Below are positions 1-6,507 of a stretch of 11,670 nucleotides of DNA, piece after piece. Under the pieces are notes generated by a model, which worked only from the letters and a program-made list of their open reading frames with translations, did no database searches and was not told the origin of the DNA. Both the position numbers and the translations under genes were made by a program. Each line of letters begins with the position of its first letter. Within the stretch, counting starts at the first letter, position 1. Source of the DNA: Erythrobacter sp. UBA1916 (GTDB lineage Bacteria > Pseudomonadota > Alphaproteobacteria > Sphingomonadales > Sphingomonadaceae); NCBI GenBank assembly GCA_002337385.1, contig DDFY01000023.1, forward strand, positions 1 through 11,670. Direction: 5' to 3'.

Positions 1-7
1 TCACTTC

Positions 8-214
8 TCAGTGGAAATCAACATCATAGCCGGTCACTGACTTGACCAGCGGCAGGCGCTTGACCATGTCCAGATCGTCTGCGCCAACGCCGTAGATCAA
101 CGCGGTCTGCTTGGCGCGCTGCGCGAACCAGATGGCATGCGCGCCAGCGGGTGCCGTGGCGATGATCAGGGTAGATGCCGCAACAGCGGCTGTAACCATA
201 TGGGAAAAACGCAT
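8..214 (-). pseudogene. Truncated DUF4198-family periplasmic protein
   Basis: The frame gives 68 residues. It opens with a clear Sec signal peptide (hydrophobic stretch about residues 6-23, cleavage likely after A-H-A at about residue 26). The mature part starts HAIWFAQRAKQTALIYGVGADD, which I recognise as the N-terminus of the larger DUF4198 periplasmic family, some members of which are linked to nickel/cobalt or TonB-dependent uptake. Family members usually run to well over 200 residues, whereas this frame stops with TGA at 8-10, right after G-Y-D-V-D-F-H. The two codons after the stop (Glu, Val) would fit the family pattern, so a nonsense change is possible; a frameshift is also possible. 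The rest lies beyond the left edge. The start ATG at 214 has GAGGAA eight bases upstream, so the 5' end looks intact. The family call is from memory and is moderately sure; the pseudogene call is an inference from length. Confidence 0.55.
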
Positions 215-324
215 CGGGCAGGTTCCTCGACAAAGGGGGCCAATTCCTGGATCGAGGCTATGCTGACGGCACGAACGAAAATTTTGAAAACGTCATTGAT
301 GCGACGTAAAAATGTCAAAAAGTT
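215..324. other. Intergenic leader of the DUF4198 gene with weak promoter signs
   Basis: This stretch is AT-richer than its surroundings. On the minus strand a perfect TTGACA (318 to 313) could be a -35 box for the 68-codon gene, but the matching -10 about 17 bases on (near TGACGT, 295-290) is poor. ACGTC (290-294) and GACGT (303-307) form a five-base inverted pair around eight bases, possibly an operator half-site pair. Nothing stronger is visible. Confidence 0.25.
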
Positions 325-357
325 AGGGCCGGAGGAGCGATGTGCTTCTCCGGCCCT
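325..357. terminator. Rho-independent terminator, probably bidirectional, after the aldehyde dehydrogenase gene
   Basis: GGGCCGGAGGAGC (326-338) pairs with GCTTCTCCGGCCC (344-356) across a five-base loop, giving 13 pairs with one G-U and an extra A-T pair at the base (325/357). On the plus strand the stem is followed directly by a T run (357-361). On the minus strand, the direction of the aldehyde dehydrogenase gene that ends 24 bases away, a T5 run follows after TAAC. It therefore can serve both directions and also insulates the leftmost gene. Confidence 0.8.
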
Positions 358-381
358 TTTTACGACCCGTCGGGATAATGA

Positions 382-1800
382 TCAGGCGTCGGCAAATTCC
401 ACTGAATTGACGATATGCGCCTGGGTATATTCCAGCAGCCCCGCCTCGCCCAGTTCCGCGCCCAGCCCGGACTGTTTCACGCCCCGGAACGGAATATTGG
501 CATCGATCGCCAGATGCTGGTTCACCCAGACGGTGCCTGTGTCGATCTTCATCGCGACATCCGTGGCGCGGGCCAGATCCTTGCCCCACACCGTGCCGCC
601 CAGCCCATATTCGCTGTCATTGGCGCGGGCGATCACATCCTCAATATCGTCATATTTCAGCACCGGCAGCACCGGACCGAACTGTTCTTCGCGCACCAGG
701 GGCGCATCATCGTCCAGATCGCGAACGATCGTGGGGGGAATGAAATAGCCTGCCCGGTCGAGCGGCGCGCCGCCGGTCATCACCGTGCCACGCGAACGCG
801 CATCCTCGATCAAGGCATTGACCTTGTCGAACTGCATCTTGTTCTGCACCGGACCGATCGTCGTGCCCTGCTTGGCCCCGTCATCGACGATCGCTTCATT
901 GGCAAGCCGGGCCAACTCATCGCAAAATTCGTCATACATCGGGGTGGGGACATAGGCGCGCTTGATGGCGACGCAGATCTGGCCAGCATTGGTCATCGCG
1001 CCCTGATAGACTTTCTTCGCCGCCTGCTTGGCGTCGACATCGTCCATCACGATCGCGGCATCATTGCCGCCCAGTTCCAGCGTAACCCGCTTCACCGTGC
1101 TGGCCGAGGACGCCATCACCTTCTTGCCGGTCGCGGTCGATCCGGTGAAAGCGACCTTGGCAATGTCGGGATGCCCGGTGATCAGCGCGCCCAGCTCATT
1201 CTGGTCGCACACGATGTTGAACACGCCGGGCGGCAGGATGGCCTGCGCCAGTTCGCCGAACAGCAGTGTGGTGAGCGGCGTCGTCGGCGCAGGCTTGGCG
1301 ATCATCGTGTTGCCGGTCATCAATGCTGGCCCCAGCTTGTTCATCAGCAGAATTACCGGGAAATTCCATGGCGTGATCGACGCAACGACGCCCAGCGGCG
1401 TGCGATGTTCGACAACGCGGTTGCCACCTTCGTCCTTCAGCACCTTGGGTTCGATCCGCATCGCGGCAAATCCGCGCAGCGTGAACACGCTGCCCATGAT
1501 CTCATAGCCAGCCTGATCGAGTGGCTTGCCCTGTTCAGCGGTCAGCAGGCTTGCAAACTCACCGATTCGCGCTTCCAGTGTGTCGGCCAGCTTGTTGACC
1601 AGCGCGGCCCGTTCATCGACCGGCAGCGCCGACCATGCAGGCTGGGCGCGTTTCGCGGCGGCGACGGCGCGCTCCAGCATCGCCTCGTCGGCCTTGGGCG
1701 CGGAAGCAAAGGCCGCGCCGGTCGCCGGGTTCACCACGTCGAAGGCGCTGACGCCCGGCACAAGTTCACCATCGATCAACAGGCGGTATTCATGATCCAT
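382..1800 (-). CDS. NAD(P)-dependent aldehyde dehydrogenase
   Basis: This 472-residue protein is of the usual length for the ALDH superfamily, which oxidises aldehydes to carboxylic acids in the cytoplasm. Hallmarks visible: PWNFP at 144-148, cofactor-binding K169 in A-K-P, FTGS at 218-221, general-base E242 in LELGG, catalytic C276 in GQIC, and EEQFGP at 371-376. The frame is open further upstream, but ATG at 1800 is chosen because AAGGAG lies seven to eight bases before it and because the upstream extension would run through the predicted promoter and operator at 1880-1908. The gene is divergent from a MarR regulator and shares its operator with the acyl-CoA synthetase promoter at 2392-2420. 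This suggests that it makes an acid that the synthetase then activates. An aromatic aldehyde substrate (vanillin-like) is plausible from context, but the substrate cannot be read from the sequence. Confidence 0.93.
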   Translation of the reverse strand: MDHEYRLLIDGELVPGVSAFDVVNPATGAAFASAPKADEAMLERAVAAAKRAQPAWSALPVDERAALVNKLADTLEARIGEFASLLTAEQGKPLDQAGYEIMGSVFTLRGFAAMRIEPKVLKDEGGNRVVEHRTPLGVVASITPWNFPVILLMNKLGPALMTGNTMIAKPAPTTPLTTLLFGELAQAILPPGVFNIVCDQNELGALITGHPDIAKVAFTGSTATGKKVMASSASTVKRVTLELGGNDAAIVMDDVDAKQAAKKVYQGAMTNAGQICVAIKRAYVPTPMYDEFCDELARLANEAIVDDGAKQGTTIGPVQNKMQFDKVNALIEDARSRGTVMTGGAPLDRAGYFIPPTIVRDLDDDAPLVREEQFGPVLPVLKYDDIEDVIARANDSEYGLGGTVWGKDLARATDVAMKIDTGTVWVNQHLAIDANIPFRGVKQSGLGAELGEAGLLEYTQAHIVNSVEFADA

Positions 1801-1879
1801 TGTCGCTCTCCTTGAATGCAAGTCCTGATTTCGATCGGCTTTGCCTATCGCTTTGTGCGATGCGAGCCTGTAGCATGTA

Positions 1880-1908
1880 TTTGTGCGCCTATGATACAAT
1901 TTTGGCAA
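1880..1908 (-). promoter_or_regulatory. Aldehyde dehydrogenase promoter with embedded MarR-type operator (copy 1)
   Basis: Reading on the minus strand, TTGCCA (1908-1903) is a good -35, followed by a 17-base spacer and CACAAA (1885-1880) in the -10 position. The operator TTGTATCATAGGCGCACAA fills 1899-1881 between and over these boxes. It has TTGT/ACAA arms around 11 bases, a usual size for a MarR dimer site. On the plus strand the same segment contains TATGAT (1890-1895), a possible -10 for marR, so one site could control both divergent genes. The near-identical copy at 2401-2419 is the strongest support. Confidence 0.7.
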
Positions 1909-1924
1909 GAGGGTAAAGGCAACG

Positions 1925-2368
1925 ATGAAACAGGGGGCGGATCTTCGTGGACTGGTTGGTTATCAGGTCCAGCGTGCGCATCTCTTGATTGATACGGACG
2001 CGCGCGCCGCCATGGCGGCGCACGACCTCTCGCCCGCCAAGCTGACGGCGCTCATCCTGATCCGCGACAATCCCGGCTGCGACCAGACTGCCCTGGGTCG
2101 GGCACTCAGCATCAACCGGTCGAGCGCGATGAAGCTGGTCAACATATTGGCGGAACGCGGGCTTGTCGAACGGCGGCCGGGTCGCGACTTGCGTACCAAC
2201 GCGCTGTGGTTGACGGCCGAAGGGGAAGCGAAAGTGCCGGTCATGGTCGATGCGCTGCGCGTATCCGACGCGCGGATGACGGCCCGGCTGAGCGCCGAGG
2301 AAGTCCGCACGCTCAGTGCCTTGCTGCGCAAGCTTGGCCCAGTGCCGCGCGCCGCCAGCGCTGACTGA
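1925..2368 (+). CDS. MarR-family transcriptional regulator (FerC-like by context)
   Basis: The 147-residue length fits MarR regulators, winged-helix dimers that usually repress nearby catabolic or efflux genes until a ligand binds. A helical N-terminus (about 5-35) is followed by a winged helix-turn-helix (about 36-100), with the recognition helix near 64-76 (NRSSAMKLVNIL). The wing is near 82-97 and carries the D88-x-R90 typical of the family. The start ATG at 1925 has AAAGG five bases upstream. The gene lies between an aldehyde dehydrogenase (divergent) and an NDP-forming acyl-CoA synthetase (downstream, 116-base gap with its own promoter), and near-identical operators flank it. In Sphingobium SYK-6 the MarR protein FerC controls the feruloyl-CoA synthetase gene ferA and answers to a CoA thioester. 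The same logic here is an inference. Confidence 0.92.
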   Translation: MKQGADLRGLVGYQVQRAHLLIDTDARAAMAAHDLSPAKLTALILIRDNPGCDQTALGRALSINRSSAMKLVNILAERGLVERRPGRDLRTNALWLTAEGEAKVPVMVDALRVSDARMTARLSAEEVRTLSALLRKLGPVPRAASAD

Positions 2369-2391
2369 CGGCCAAGGTGACGCAAAAGCGG

Positions 2392-2420
2392 TTGCGTAAA
2401 TTGTATCACAGGCGCACAAT
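2392..2420 (+). promoter_or_regulatory. Acyl-CoA synthetase promoter with embedded MarR-type operator (copy 2)
   Basis: TTGCGT (2392-2397), a 17-base spacer and CACAAT (2415-2420) form a promoter laid out exactly like that of the aldehyde dehydrogenase. The operator TTGTATCACAGGCGCACAA (2401-2419) differs from copy 1 in one base of 19, and the match extends upstream through AAA and the TTGC of the -35. Here the palindrome arms extend by one base (ATTGT/ACAAT, 2400-2420). A start of transcription near 2427 would leave a leader of roughly 58 bases before the TTG start codon. Confidence 0.72.
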
Positions 2421-2484
2421 GTTGGCGCGAAACAGCGGTTGATTCGAGCCGCTTCTACTGAAGAATTTCTGGGGAGAGACACGC

Positions 2485-4623
2485 TTGACCGACATGATCG
2501 ACCTCGACCGGCCGGCAGTATCCATGGCAGCCCCCTCGCTCGACCGGTTGCTGCGGCCCCGGTCCGTCGCGATCGTGGGTGCGTCGGACAAGCCGGGCGC
2601 TCTGGGTGCGTCGGTGCTGGCCAATCTGGTGCGGCAGGGCTTTGCTGGCGACATCCATCTGGTCAATCCCAAGCGTGCGGAAATCGGCGGCCGCCCCTGC
2701 GTCGCATCGGTTGATGATCTGCCCGAAGGTGTCGATGCCGCTGTTCTTGCCATCCCGCGCGCGGGCGTGCTCGACACGATGCGCGGCCTTGCCCGTCGCC
2801 ATGTCGGCGCGGCCGTGATCTTTTCCGCCGGCTTTGCCGAGGATGGCCCGCAAGGTCTCGCCGACCAGCAGGAAATCGCGCGCATCGCCCGCGAAGCCGG
2901 TATGGTGGTCGAAGGGCCCAATTGCCTCGGCCTCGTCAACTTCCGCGACAATGTTTCGCTGACCTTCATCGAAATGCCGGAGGCGACGGCCCAGGGTGAC
3001 CGCCGGGTGGGCATCGTTTCGCAATCGGGCGCCATGGCGGCTGTGCTGGCGACGACGATGATTCATCGCGACGTGCCGCTCAGCTGCTACATCTCCACCG
3101 GCAATGAAGCGGCCAGTGGGATCGAGGATTATCTTGCCCATCTGGTAGACGAGCCCGAAACCGCGGTGATCGCGATGATCGCCGAACATGTCCGCGATCC
3201 CGCCCGTTTCCTTGCCGCCGCCCGCGCGGCAAGGCTGGCCGGCAAGCAGGTGGTGCTGCTCCACCCAGGCCGCAGCGCGGCGGGCGCGGCCAGCGCTGCC
3301 ACGCATACGGGCGCGATGGCGGGCGATCATGCCGTCATGGCGGTCCATGTCGAACGGGCGGGCGTCATCCTGGTCGACTCGCTGGAAGAATTGGGTGACG
3401 TGGCTGAAATGCTGGCGCGCAACGCGGCAATCGGCGCGGGCGGCACCGGCATCATCGCTGAATCGGGCGCATTCAAGGCGATGATGCTGGACCTCTCCGA
3501 AGCGGTCGTGCTTGACCTGCCGACGCTGACCGACGCCGACAGCCCGGCGCTGCGCGCGGCGCTGCCCGATTTCGTTCCCGTCACCAATCCGCTCGATGTC
3601 ACGGCGCAGGGGCTGGTCGATCCGGGCCTTTACGGTCGCACGCTTGCCGCTCTGGTCGAAGATCAGCGTATCGCCACAATCCTTTTGACCCTGATCCAGA
3701 CCGACACCGGCACATCCCATGTCAAATTCACCGCCGTGCTGAATGCGCTCGCCACCCTCCGGCCAGACAAGCCCATCATAGTGGGCGGCGTTGATGAAGG
3801 CGGCGCAGTGTTTGCGGACGATCTTTCCGCTCTCCGTCAGGCAGGCGTCACCTATCTGCCGACTGCCGAACGCGCCGTGCGCGCGCTCGCCCGGATCAGC
3901 GCCGCTGCTGCGCGCGATTTCACGGCGGCCCCGCTGGACGCCGCTCCGGTTGCCGATCTGGCGCAGGTCGGCCATTCTATCCCGGAATATCGATCCAAGG
4001 CGATCATGGCGGAACATGGTATCGCCTTCCCTCGCTTCGCCATGGCGCAGAGCGTGGAAGAGGCGATCGCCGCTGCCGAGACGCTGGGCTATCCTGTCGT
4101 TCTAAAGGCGCAGTCGCCAGACCTGCCGCACAAGAGCGACGCGGGCGGCGTTATCGTCGACCTTAAAAATCGCGACGAACTGGCCGAAGGCTGGGACAGG
4201 CTAGCCGCCAATATCGCAGCGTCCCGCCCCGATCTCGTGCTCGACGGCGTGCTGGTGGAGGGGATGGCCGACAAGGGTGTCGAACTCATTGTCGGTGCGC
4301 GGAACGATCCGCACTGGGGCGCGACCGTCCTGGTCGGTTTTGGTGGCGTCGCGGCGGAATTGCTGCATGACGTCTGTCTGCTTCCGCCTGACCTGCCGCG
4401 CGACGCCATCATCGCCCGCATCCGCACGCTGCGCATGGCACCCTTGCTCGACGGCTTTCGCGGTGCGCCGGTCATGGACATCGGCGCTGTCGCCGACGTC
4501 GTCCAGCGCCTGGGCCGCATGGTCGCCGCAACGCCTGCCATTCGCGAGGTCGATCTCAACCCCGTCATTGTCTATCCCGAAGGACAGGGCGCGTTGGCGC
4601 TGGACGCTCTGATCTCGCTCTGA
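2485..4623 (+). CDS. NDP-forming (ADP-forming) acyl-CoA synthetase, FerA-like
   Basis: This 712-residue single-chain ligase joins a carboxylic acid to CoA using ATP through a phosphohistidine. Domains in order: CoA-binding Rossmann domain (about 20-145, with SVAIVGASDKPG at 27-38), succinyl-CoA-ligase-like domains (about 146-470, GPNCLG at 144-149, SQSGA at 179-183, and HTG at 274-276 with the probable phosphorylated H274), and a C-terminal ATP-grasp domain (about 500-712, HKSDAGGV at 549-556, DLNPV at 690-694). TTG at 2485 is chosen because GGGGAG ends eight bases before it; ATG at 2494 is the alternative, shortening the protein by three residues. Family relatives include acetate-CoA ligases and the feruloyl-CoA synthetase FerA of Sphingobium SYK-6, which has this architecture. 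MarR control and an aldehyde dehydrogenase partner favour a hydroxycinnamate or other aromatic acid, but no hydratase-lyase (FerB/Ech type) is in the window. Family sure; substrate not. Confidence 0.9.
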   Translation: MTDMIDLDRPAVSMAAPSLDRLLRPRSVAIVGASDKPGALGASVLANLVRQGFAGDIHLVNPKRAEIGGRPCVASVDDLPEGVDAAVLAIPRAGVLDTMRGLARRHVGAAVIFSAGFAEDGPQGLADQQEIARIAREAGMVVEGPNCLGLVNFRDNVSLTFIEMPEATAQGDRRVGIVSQSGAMAAVLATTMIHRDVPLSCYISTGNEAASGIEDYLAHLVDEPETAVIAMIAEHVRDPARFLAAARAARLAGKQVVLLHPGRSAAGAASAATHTGAMAGDHAVMAVHVERAGVILVDSLEELGDVAEMLARNAAIGAGGTGIIAESGAFKAMMLDLSEAVVLDLPTLTDADSPALRAALPDFVPVTNPLDVTAQGLVDPGLYGRTLAALVEDQRIATILLTLIQTDTGTSHVKFTAVLNALATLRPDKPIIVGGVDEGGAVFADDLSALRQAGVTYLPTAERAVRALARISAAAARDFTAAPLDAAPVADLAQVGHSIPEYRSKAIMAEHGIAFPRFAMAQSVEEAIAAAETLGYPVVLKAQSPDLPHKSDAGGVIVDLKNRDELAEGWDRLAANIAASRPDLVLDGVLVEGMADKGVELIVGARNDPHWGATVLVGFGGVAAELLHDVCLLPPDLPRDAIIARIRTLRMAPLLDGFRGAPVMDIGAVADVVQRLGRMVAATPAIREVDLNPVIVYPEGQGALALDALISL

Positions 4624-4636
4624 TCCTGCCTCTGAT

Positions 4637-4701
4637 CGCTGCGAGTGAAGTCGAAAAACGCCAGGGACTGCCCTGAACGCCTTTCGACTTCGCTCGCAGC
4701 G
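4637..4701. repeat. Long hairpin-forming inverted repeat (REP-like), possible terminator
   Basis: Arms 4637-4656 (begins CGCTGCGAG, ends TCGAAA) and 4682-4701 (begins TTTCGACTTCGCTCGCAGC) are complementary over 20 bases with a single T-G wobble. Inside the 25-base loop a second hairpin forms: CAGGG (4662-4666) with CCCTG (4671-4675) around four bases. It sits between the 3' ends of the synthetase gene and the convergent DUF3237 operon, a usual place for bidirectional termination. No T run follows either arm. The GAAGTCGAAA/TTTCGACTTCGCTCGCAGC theme resembles dispersed intergenic palindromes I associate with sphingomonad genomes; only one copy is present here. Confidence 0.65.
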
Positions 4702-4718
4702 GATGGGTGACGCTGTAT

Positions 4719-5222
4719 TTATGTCAGCGCATAATAGCGCAACACATTGCCATCGGCCCGCCGTTCACCAACGCCTATGAACACATGTTTGGTCAGCCAG
4801 TCATGCTTGCCGACAGGACATTCGAAAGTCGGATTGCCGCGCAGATAATAGTCCTGCTGCTCGACAGGTTGCCCTTCGCCAAAGGCCCAGTCCCGCAACT
4901 TCGTCATCGTATCGGGCTTGCGCCCCCACAGGAAGCCGCGATTGTTGAGCAGGATCAGCGTGCCGTCCTCCTCCTCCAGCATATAGCGTGCATCGAACAC
5001 CGCGACATCGTCAGGCCGGAAATAGGCATAATCGCCGCCCGATCCCGGAACGGCCTTGCCCCTGATCCTTGGCCCCTCGAACGTGCCGCCATCGACATAG
5101 ACGGCGCTGCGATTGCCGCCCATCGGCGTATTCACGATCGTCTGCACCCGCGGAAATTGCAGCCGTACCTCCATCGCAAATTCCAGTCGCGGATTATCCA
5201 GCGTCGAAAACATATCCGTCAT
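4719..5222 (-). CDS. DUF3237 (UPF0311) family protein
   Basis: This 167-residue protein has no signal peptide or membrane segment, so it is probably cytoplasmic. The run EGPRIRGKAVPGSGGDY (49-65), the aspartate-rich DDVAVFDARYMLEEEDG (71-87) and YYLRGNPTFE (125-134) match DUF3237, a family of about this size without an established activity. The start ATG at 5222 has GGAG seven bases upstream; that site overlaps the stop codon region of the SDR gene, only 12 bases away. It is the last gene of a three-gene operon (SnoaL-like, SDR, DUF3237). DUF3237 genes often sit beside catabolic oxidoreductases and NTF2-fold enzymes, which suggests a step in small-molecule breakdown, but no reaction can be assigned from the sequence. 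Confidence 0.85.
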   Translation of the reverse strand: MTDMFSTLDNPRLEFAMEVRLQFPRVQTIVNTPMGGNRSAVYVDGGTFEGPRIRGKAVPGSGGDYAYFRPDDVAVFDARYMLEEEDGTLILLNNRGFLWGRKPDTMTKLRDWAFGEGQPVEQQDYYLRGNPTFECPVGKHDWLTKHVFIGVGERRADGNVLRYYALT

Positions 5223-5234
5223 CCCAATTCTCCA

Positions 5235-5984
5235 TCATCCCAGTTCAAGCGTACCGCCATCGACGAAAAGGTTAGCCGCGGTGATAAAGCTCGCCTCGTC
5301 CGACGCCAGGAACAGCACCGCGCGGGCGACTTCCTCCGGTCGGCCCATCCGCTTCATTGGTACGGCATTGATCATCGCCTCGCGCATCGCTGCCACATCG
5401 GCCTCGCTCATCCCCGGATTGCGGTGGAGCAGGGGCGTTTCGATGGGACCGGGACTGACCAGATTGACGCGGATACCCTCGCTTACCAACTCGCCGGCAA
5501 TCACCTTCATCGCTGCATAAAGCCCGCCCTTGGCCGCCGCATAGGCCGTATTGCCCGGTACGAACGCATGGCCCCCGATGGAACCGGTCGCGACGATCGA
5601 TCCGCCCCGGCGCATCAGTCGCAACGCCTTCTGGATGGCGAACACGCAGCCGCGCAGATTAACGCCATGGACATGATCCCAGTCTGCTGGCGTCATATCG
5701 CGCAAGCGGGCAAAGCCGCCGACGCCGGCATTCACGAACAATGTATCGATCCGCCCGTCCTGTGCCGCGATGTCGGCCATCATCGCGTCCATCGCGTCCG
5801 GATCGGCAATGTCCGCGCGATAGCCTTTTGCGCCGGGGATGGTTGCCACCGCCGCGTCGATCGTCGCCTGATCGCGTCCGCTTATCCGCACGATCGCGCC
5901 CTCGGCGGCAAAGGCCTGGGCGCTTGCCAGACCGATGCCGCTATTGCCGCCGACAACCAGTATGATCTTGTCGCTGAACCGCAT
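5235..5984 (-). CDS. SDR-family NAD(P)-dependent oxidoreductase
   Basis: A 249-residue classical short-chain dehydrogenase/reductase. Cofactor motif GGNSGIG at 12-18, D58 near the adenine site, NAG at 85-87, N109, catalytic S135, Y148 and K152 (YAAAK), and a standard C-terminus ending FVDGG near 240-244. All members of the catalytic tetrad are present, so it should be active in interconverting an alcohol and a ketone. R37 after the second strand hints at NADP but does not settle it. ATG at 5984 is chosen over an open extension to 6053 because GGAG lies six bases upstream and the extension would overlap the SnoaL-like gene ending at 5996. It is the middle gene of the operon, with gaps of 11 and 12 bases to its neighbours. 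Substrate unknown. Confidence 0.93.
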   Translation of the reverse strand: MRFSDKIILVVGGNSGIGLASAQAFAAEGAIVRISGRDQATIDAAVATIPGAKGYRADIADPDAMDAMMADIAAQDGRIDTLFVNAGVGGFARLRDMTPADWDHVHGVNLRGCVFAIQKALRLMRRGGSIVATGSIGGHAFVPGNTAYAAAKGGLYAAMKVIAGELVSEGIRVNLVSPGPIETPLLHRNPGMSEADVAAMREAMINAVPMKRMGRPEEVARAVLFLASDEASFITAANLFVDGGTLELG

Positions 5985-5995
5985 CTCGCGCTCCG

Positions 5996-6385
5996 TCAAA
6001 AGGGGGAATTGGGATTGGGGCTGTCGGCCGGTACATCCTGCACCACATCCCAATGCTCGGCGATCAGCCCGTTTTCGACGCGAAAAATGTCGATCACGGC
6101 AAAACCAGGATCACCCGGCCGTCGCCGTACATGATAATGGACGATCACATGATCGTCCTCGACAAAGCAGCGCTTGATGTCGTGGACCGCGTCGGGGTTT
6201 TCCCCGCGCACCTGCCGCAAAAACGCTTTGAGCGGCTCAGTCCCGGTATCGACCCATTGGTTGTGCTGGATATAATCAGGGGCCAGATAGCGGTCGACCG
6301 CGTCGGCATCCATGGGTTTGAGCACATGGTCGAACATCGCCATGACGAGTTTGAGATTGCGCTCTTCCTGCTCTGTGCGGGCCAT
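5996..6385 (-). CDS. SnoaL-like NTF2-fold protein
   Basis: 129 residues, the usual length of a SnoaL/NTF2-like single domain. The pattern LAPDYIQHN (34-42), FRVENGLIAEHWDVVQ (101-116) and the central HDIKRCFVEDDHVIVHYH (68-85) fit the predicted SnoaL-like group (COG4922 type). The name comes from polyketide cyclases, but members have varied or unknown activities such as aldol-type cyclisation, hydration or isomerisation. ATG at 6385 is chosen because GAGG lies five bases upstream; the in-frame ATG at 6433 has no ribosome site and abuts the palindrome at 6438-6451. It is the first gene of the operon that continues with the SDR and DUF3237 genes, and it is divergent from another NTF2-like gene. 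Specific reaction not assigned. Confidence 0.87.
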   Translation of the reverse strand: MARTEQEERNLKLVMAMFDHVLKPMDADAVDRYLAPDYIQHNQWVDTGTEPLKAFLRQVRGENPDAVHDIKRCFVEDDHVIVHYHVRRRPGDPGFAVIDIFRVENGLIAEHWDVVQDVPADSPNPNSPF

Positions 6386-6426
6386 ATCATCCTCATCCCA
6401 TCTTTTCGCTGGCGTTTGATCGCCCT

Positions 6427-6462
6427 TTGCCATTACGATAACGATCGTTATTAATATGGCAA
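6427..6462. promoter_or_regulatory. 36-bp gapped palindrome over face-to-face divergent promoters
   Basis: The segment reads TTGCCAT-N4-ATAACGATCGTTAT-N4-ATGGCAA. The central 14 bases (6438-6451) are a perfect palindrome and the outer seven-base arms are perfect too, so 28 of 36 positions are symmetric. Each TTGCCA arm is a good -35: on plus (6427-6432) with ATTAAT (6450-6455) 17 bases on, and on minus (6462-6457) with a weaker TATCGT/ATCGTA 16-17 bases on. A protein on the centre would cover both promoters, co-controlling the SnoaL operon to the left and the NTF2/marR pair to the right. The core recurs at 8768-8779. Confidence 0.7.
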
Positions 6463-6507
6463 GCGGGCAGGCGAAAAATCGCAGTCCCGAAAAGTGGAGA
6501 GGCCGAT

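Noticed and set aside
415..1815. A 466-codon open frame on the plus strand, opposite the aldehyde dehydrogenase
   Set aside because: It is antisense to a complete ALDH with all catalytic motifs; its His/Arg/Asp-rich composition is typical of a GC-rich shadow frame, with no domain recognisable.
1801..1908. A 36-residue N-terminal extension of the aldehyde dehydrogenase
   Set aside because: The family starts near residue 37 of that frame, where a good ribosome site lies; the extension would overlap the promoter and operator.
2455..4017. A 520-codon open frame on the minus strand, opposite the acyl-CoA synthetase
   Set aside because: It is antisense to well-conserved synthetase domains and has the low-complexity Arg/His/Gly composition of a shadow; no ribosome site supports it.
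4707..6134. A 475-codon open frame on the plus strand across the SnoaL/SDR/DUF3237 operon
   Set aside because: It spans three real genes and their gaps on the other strand and shows no recognisable protein family.
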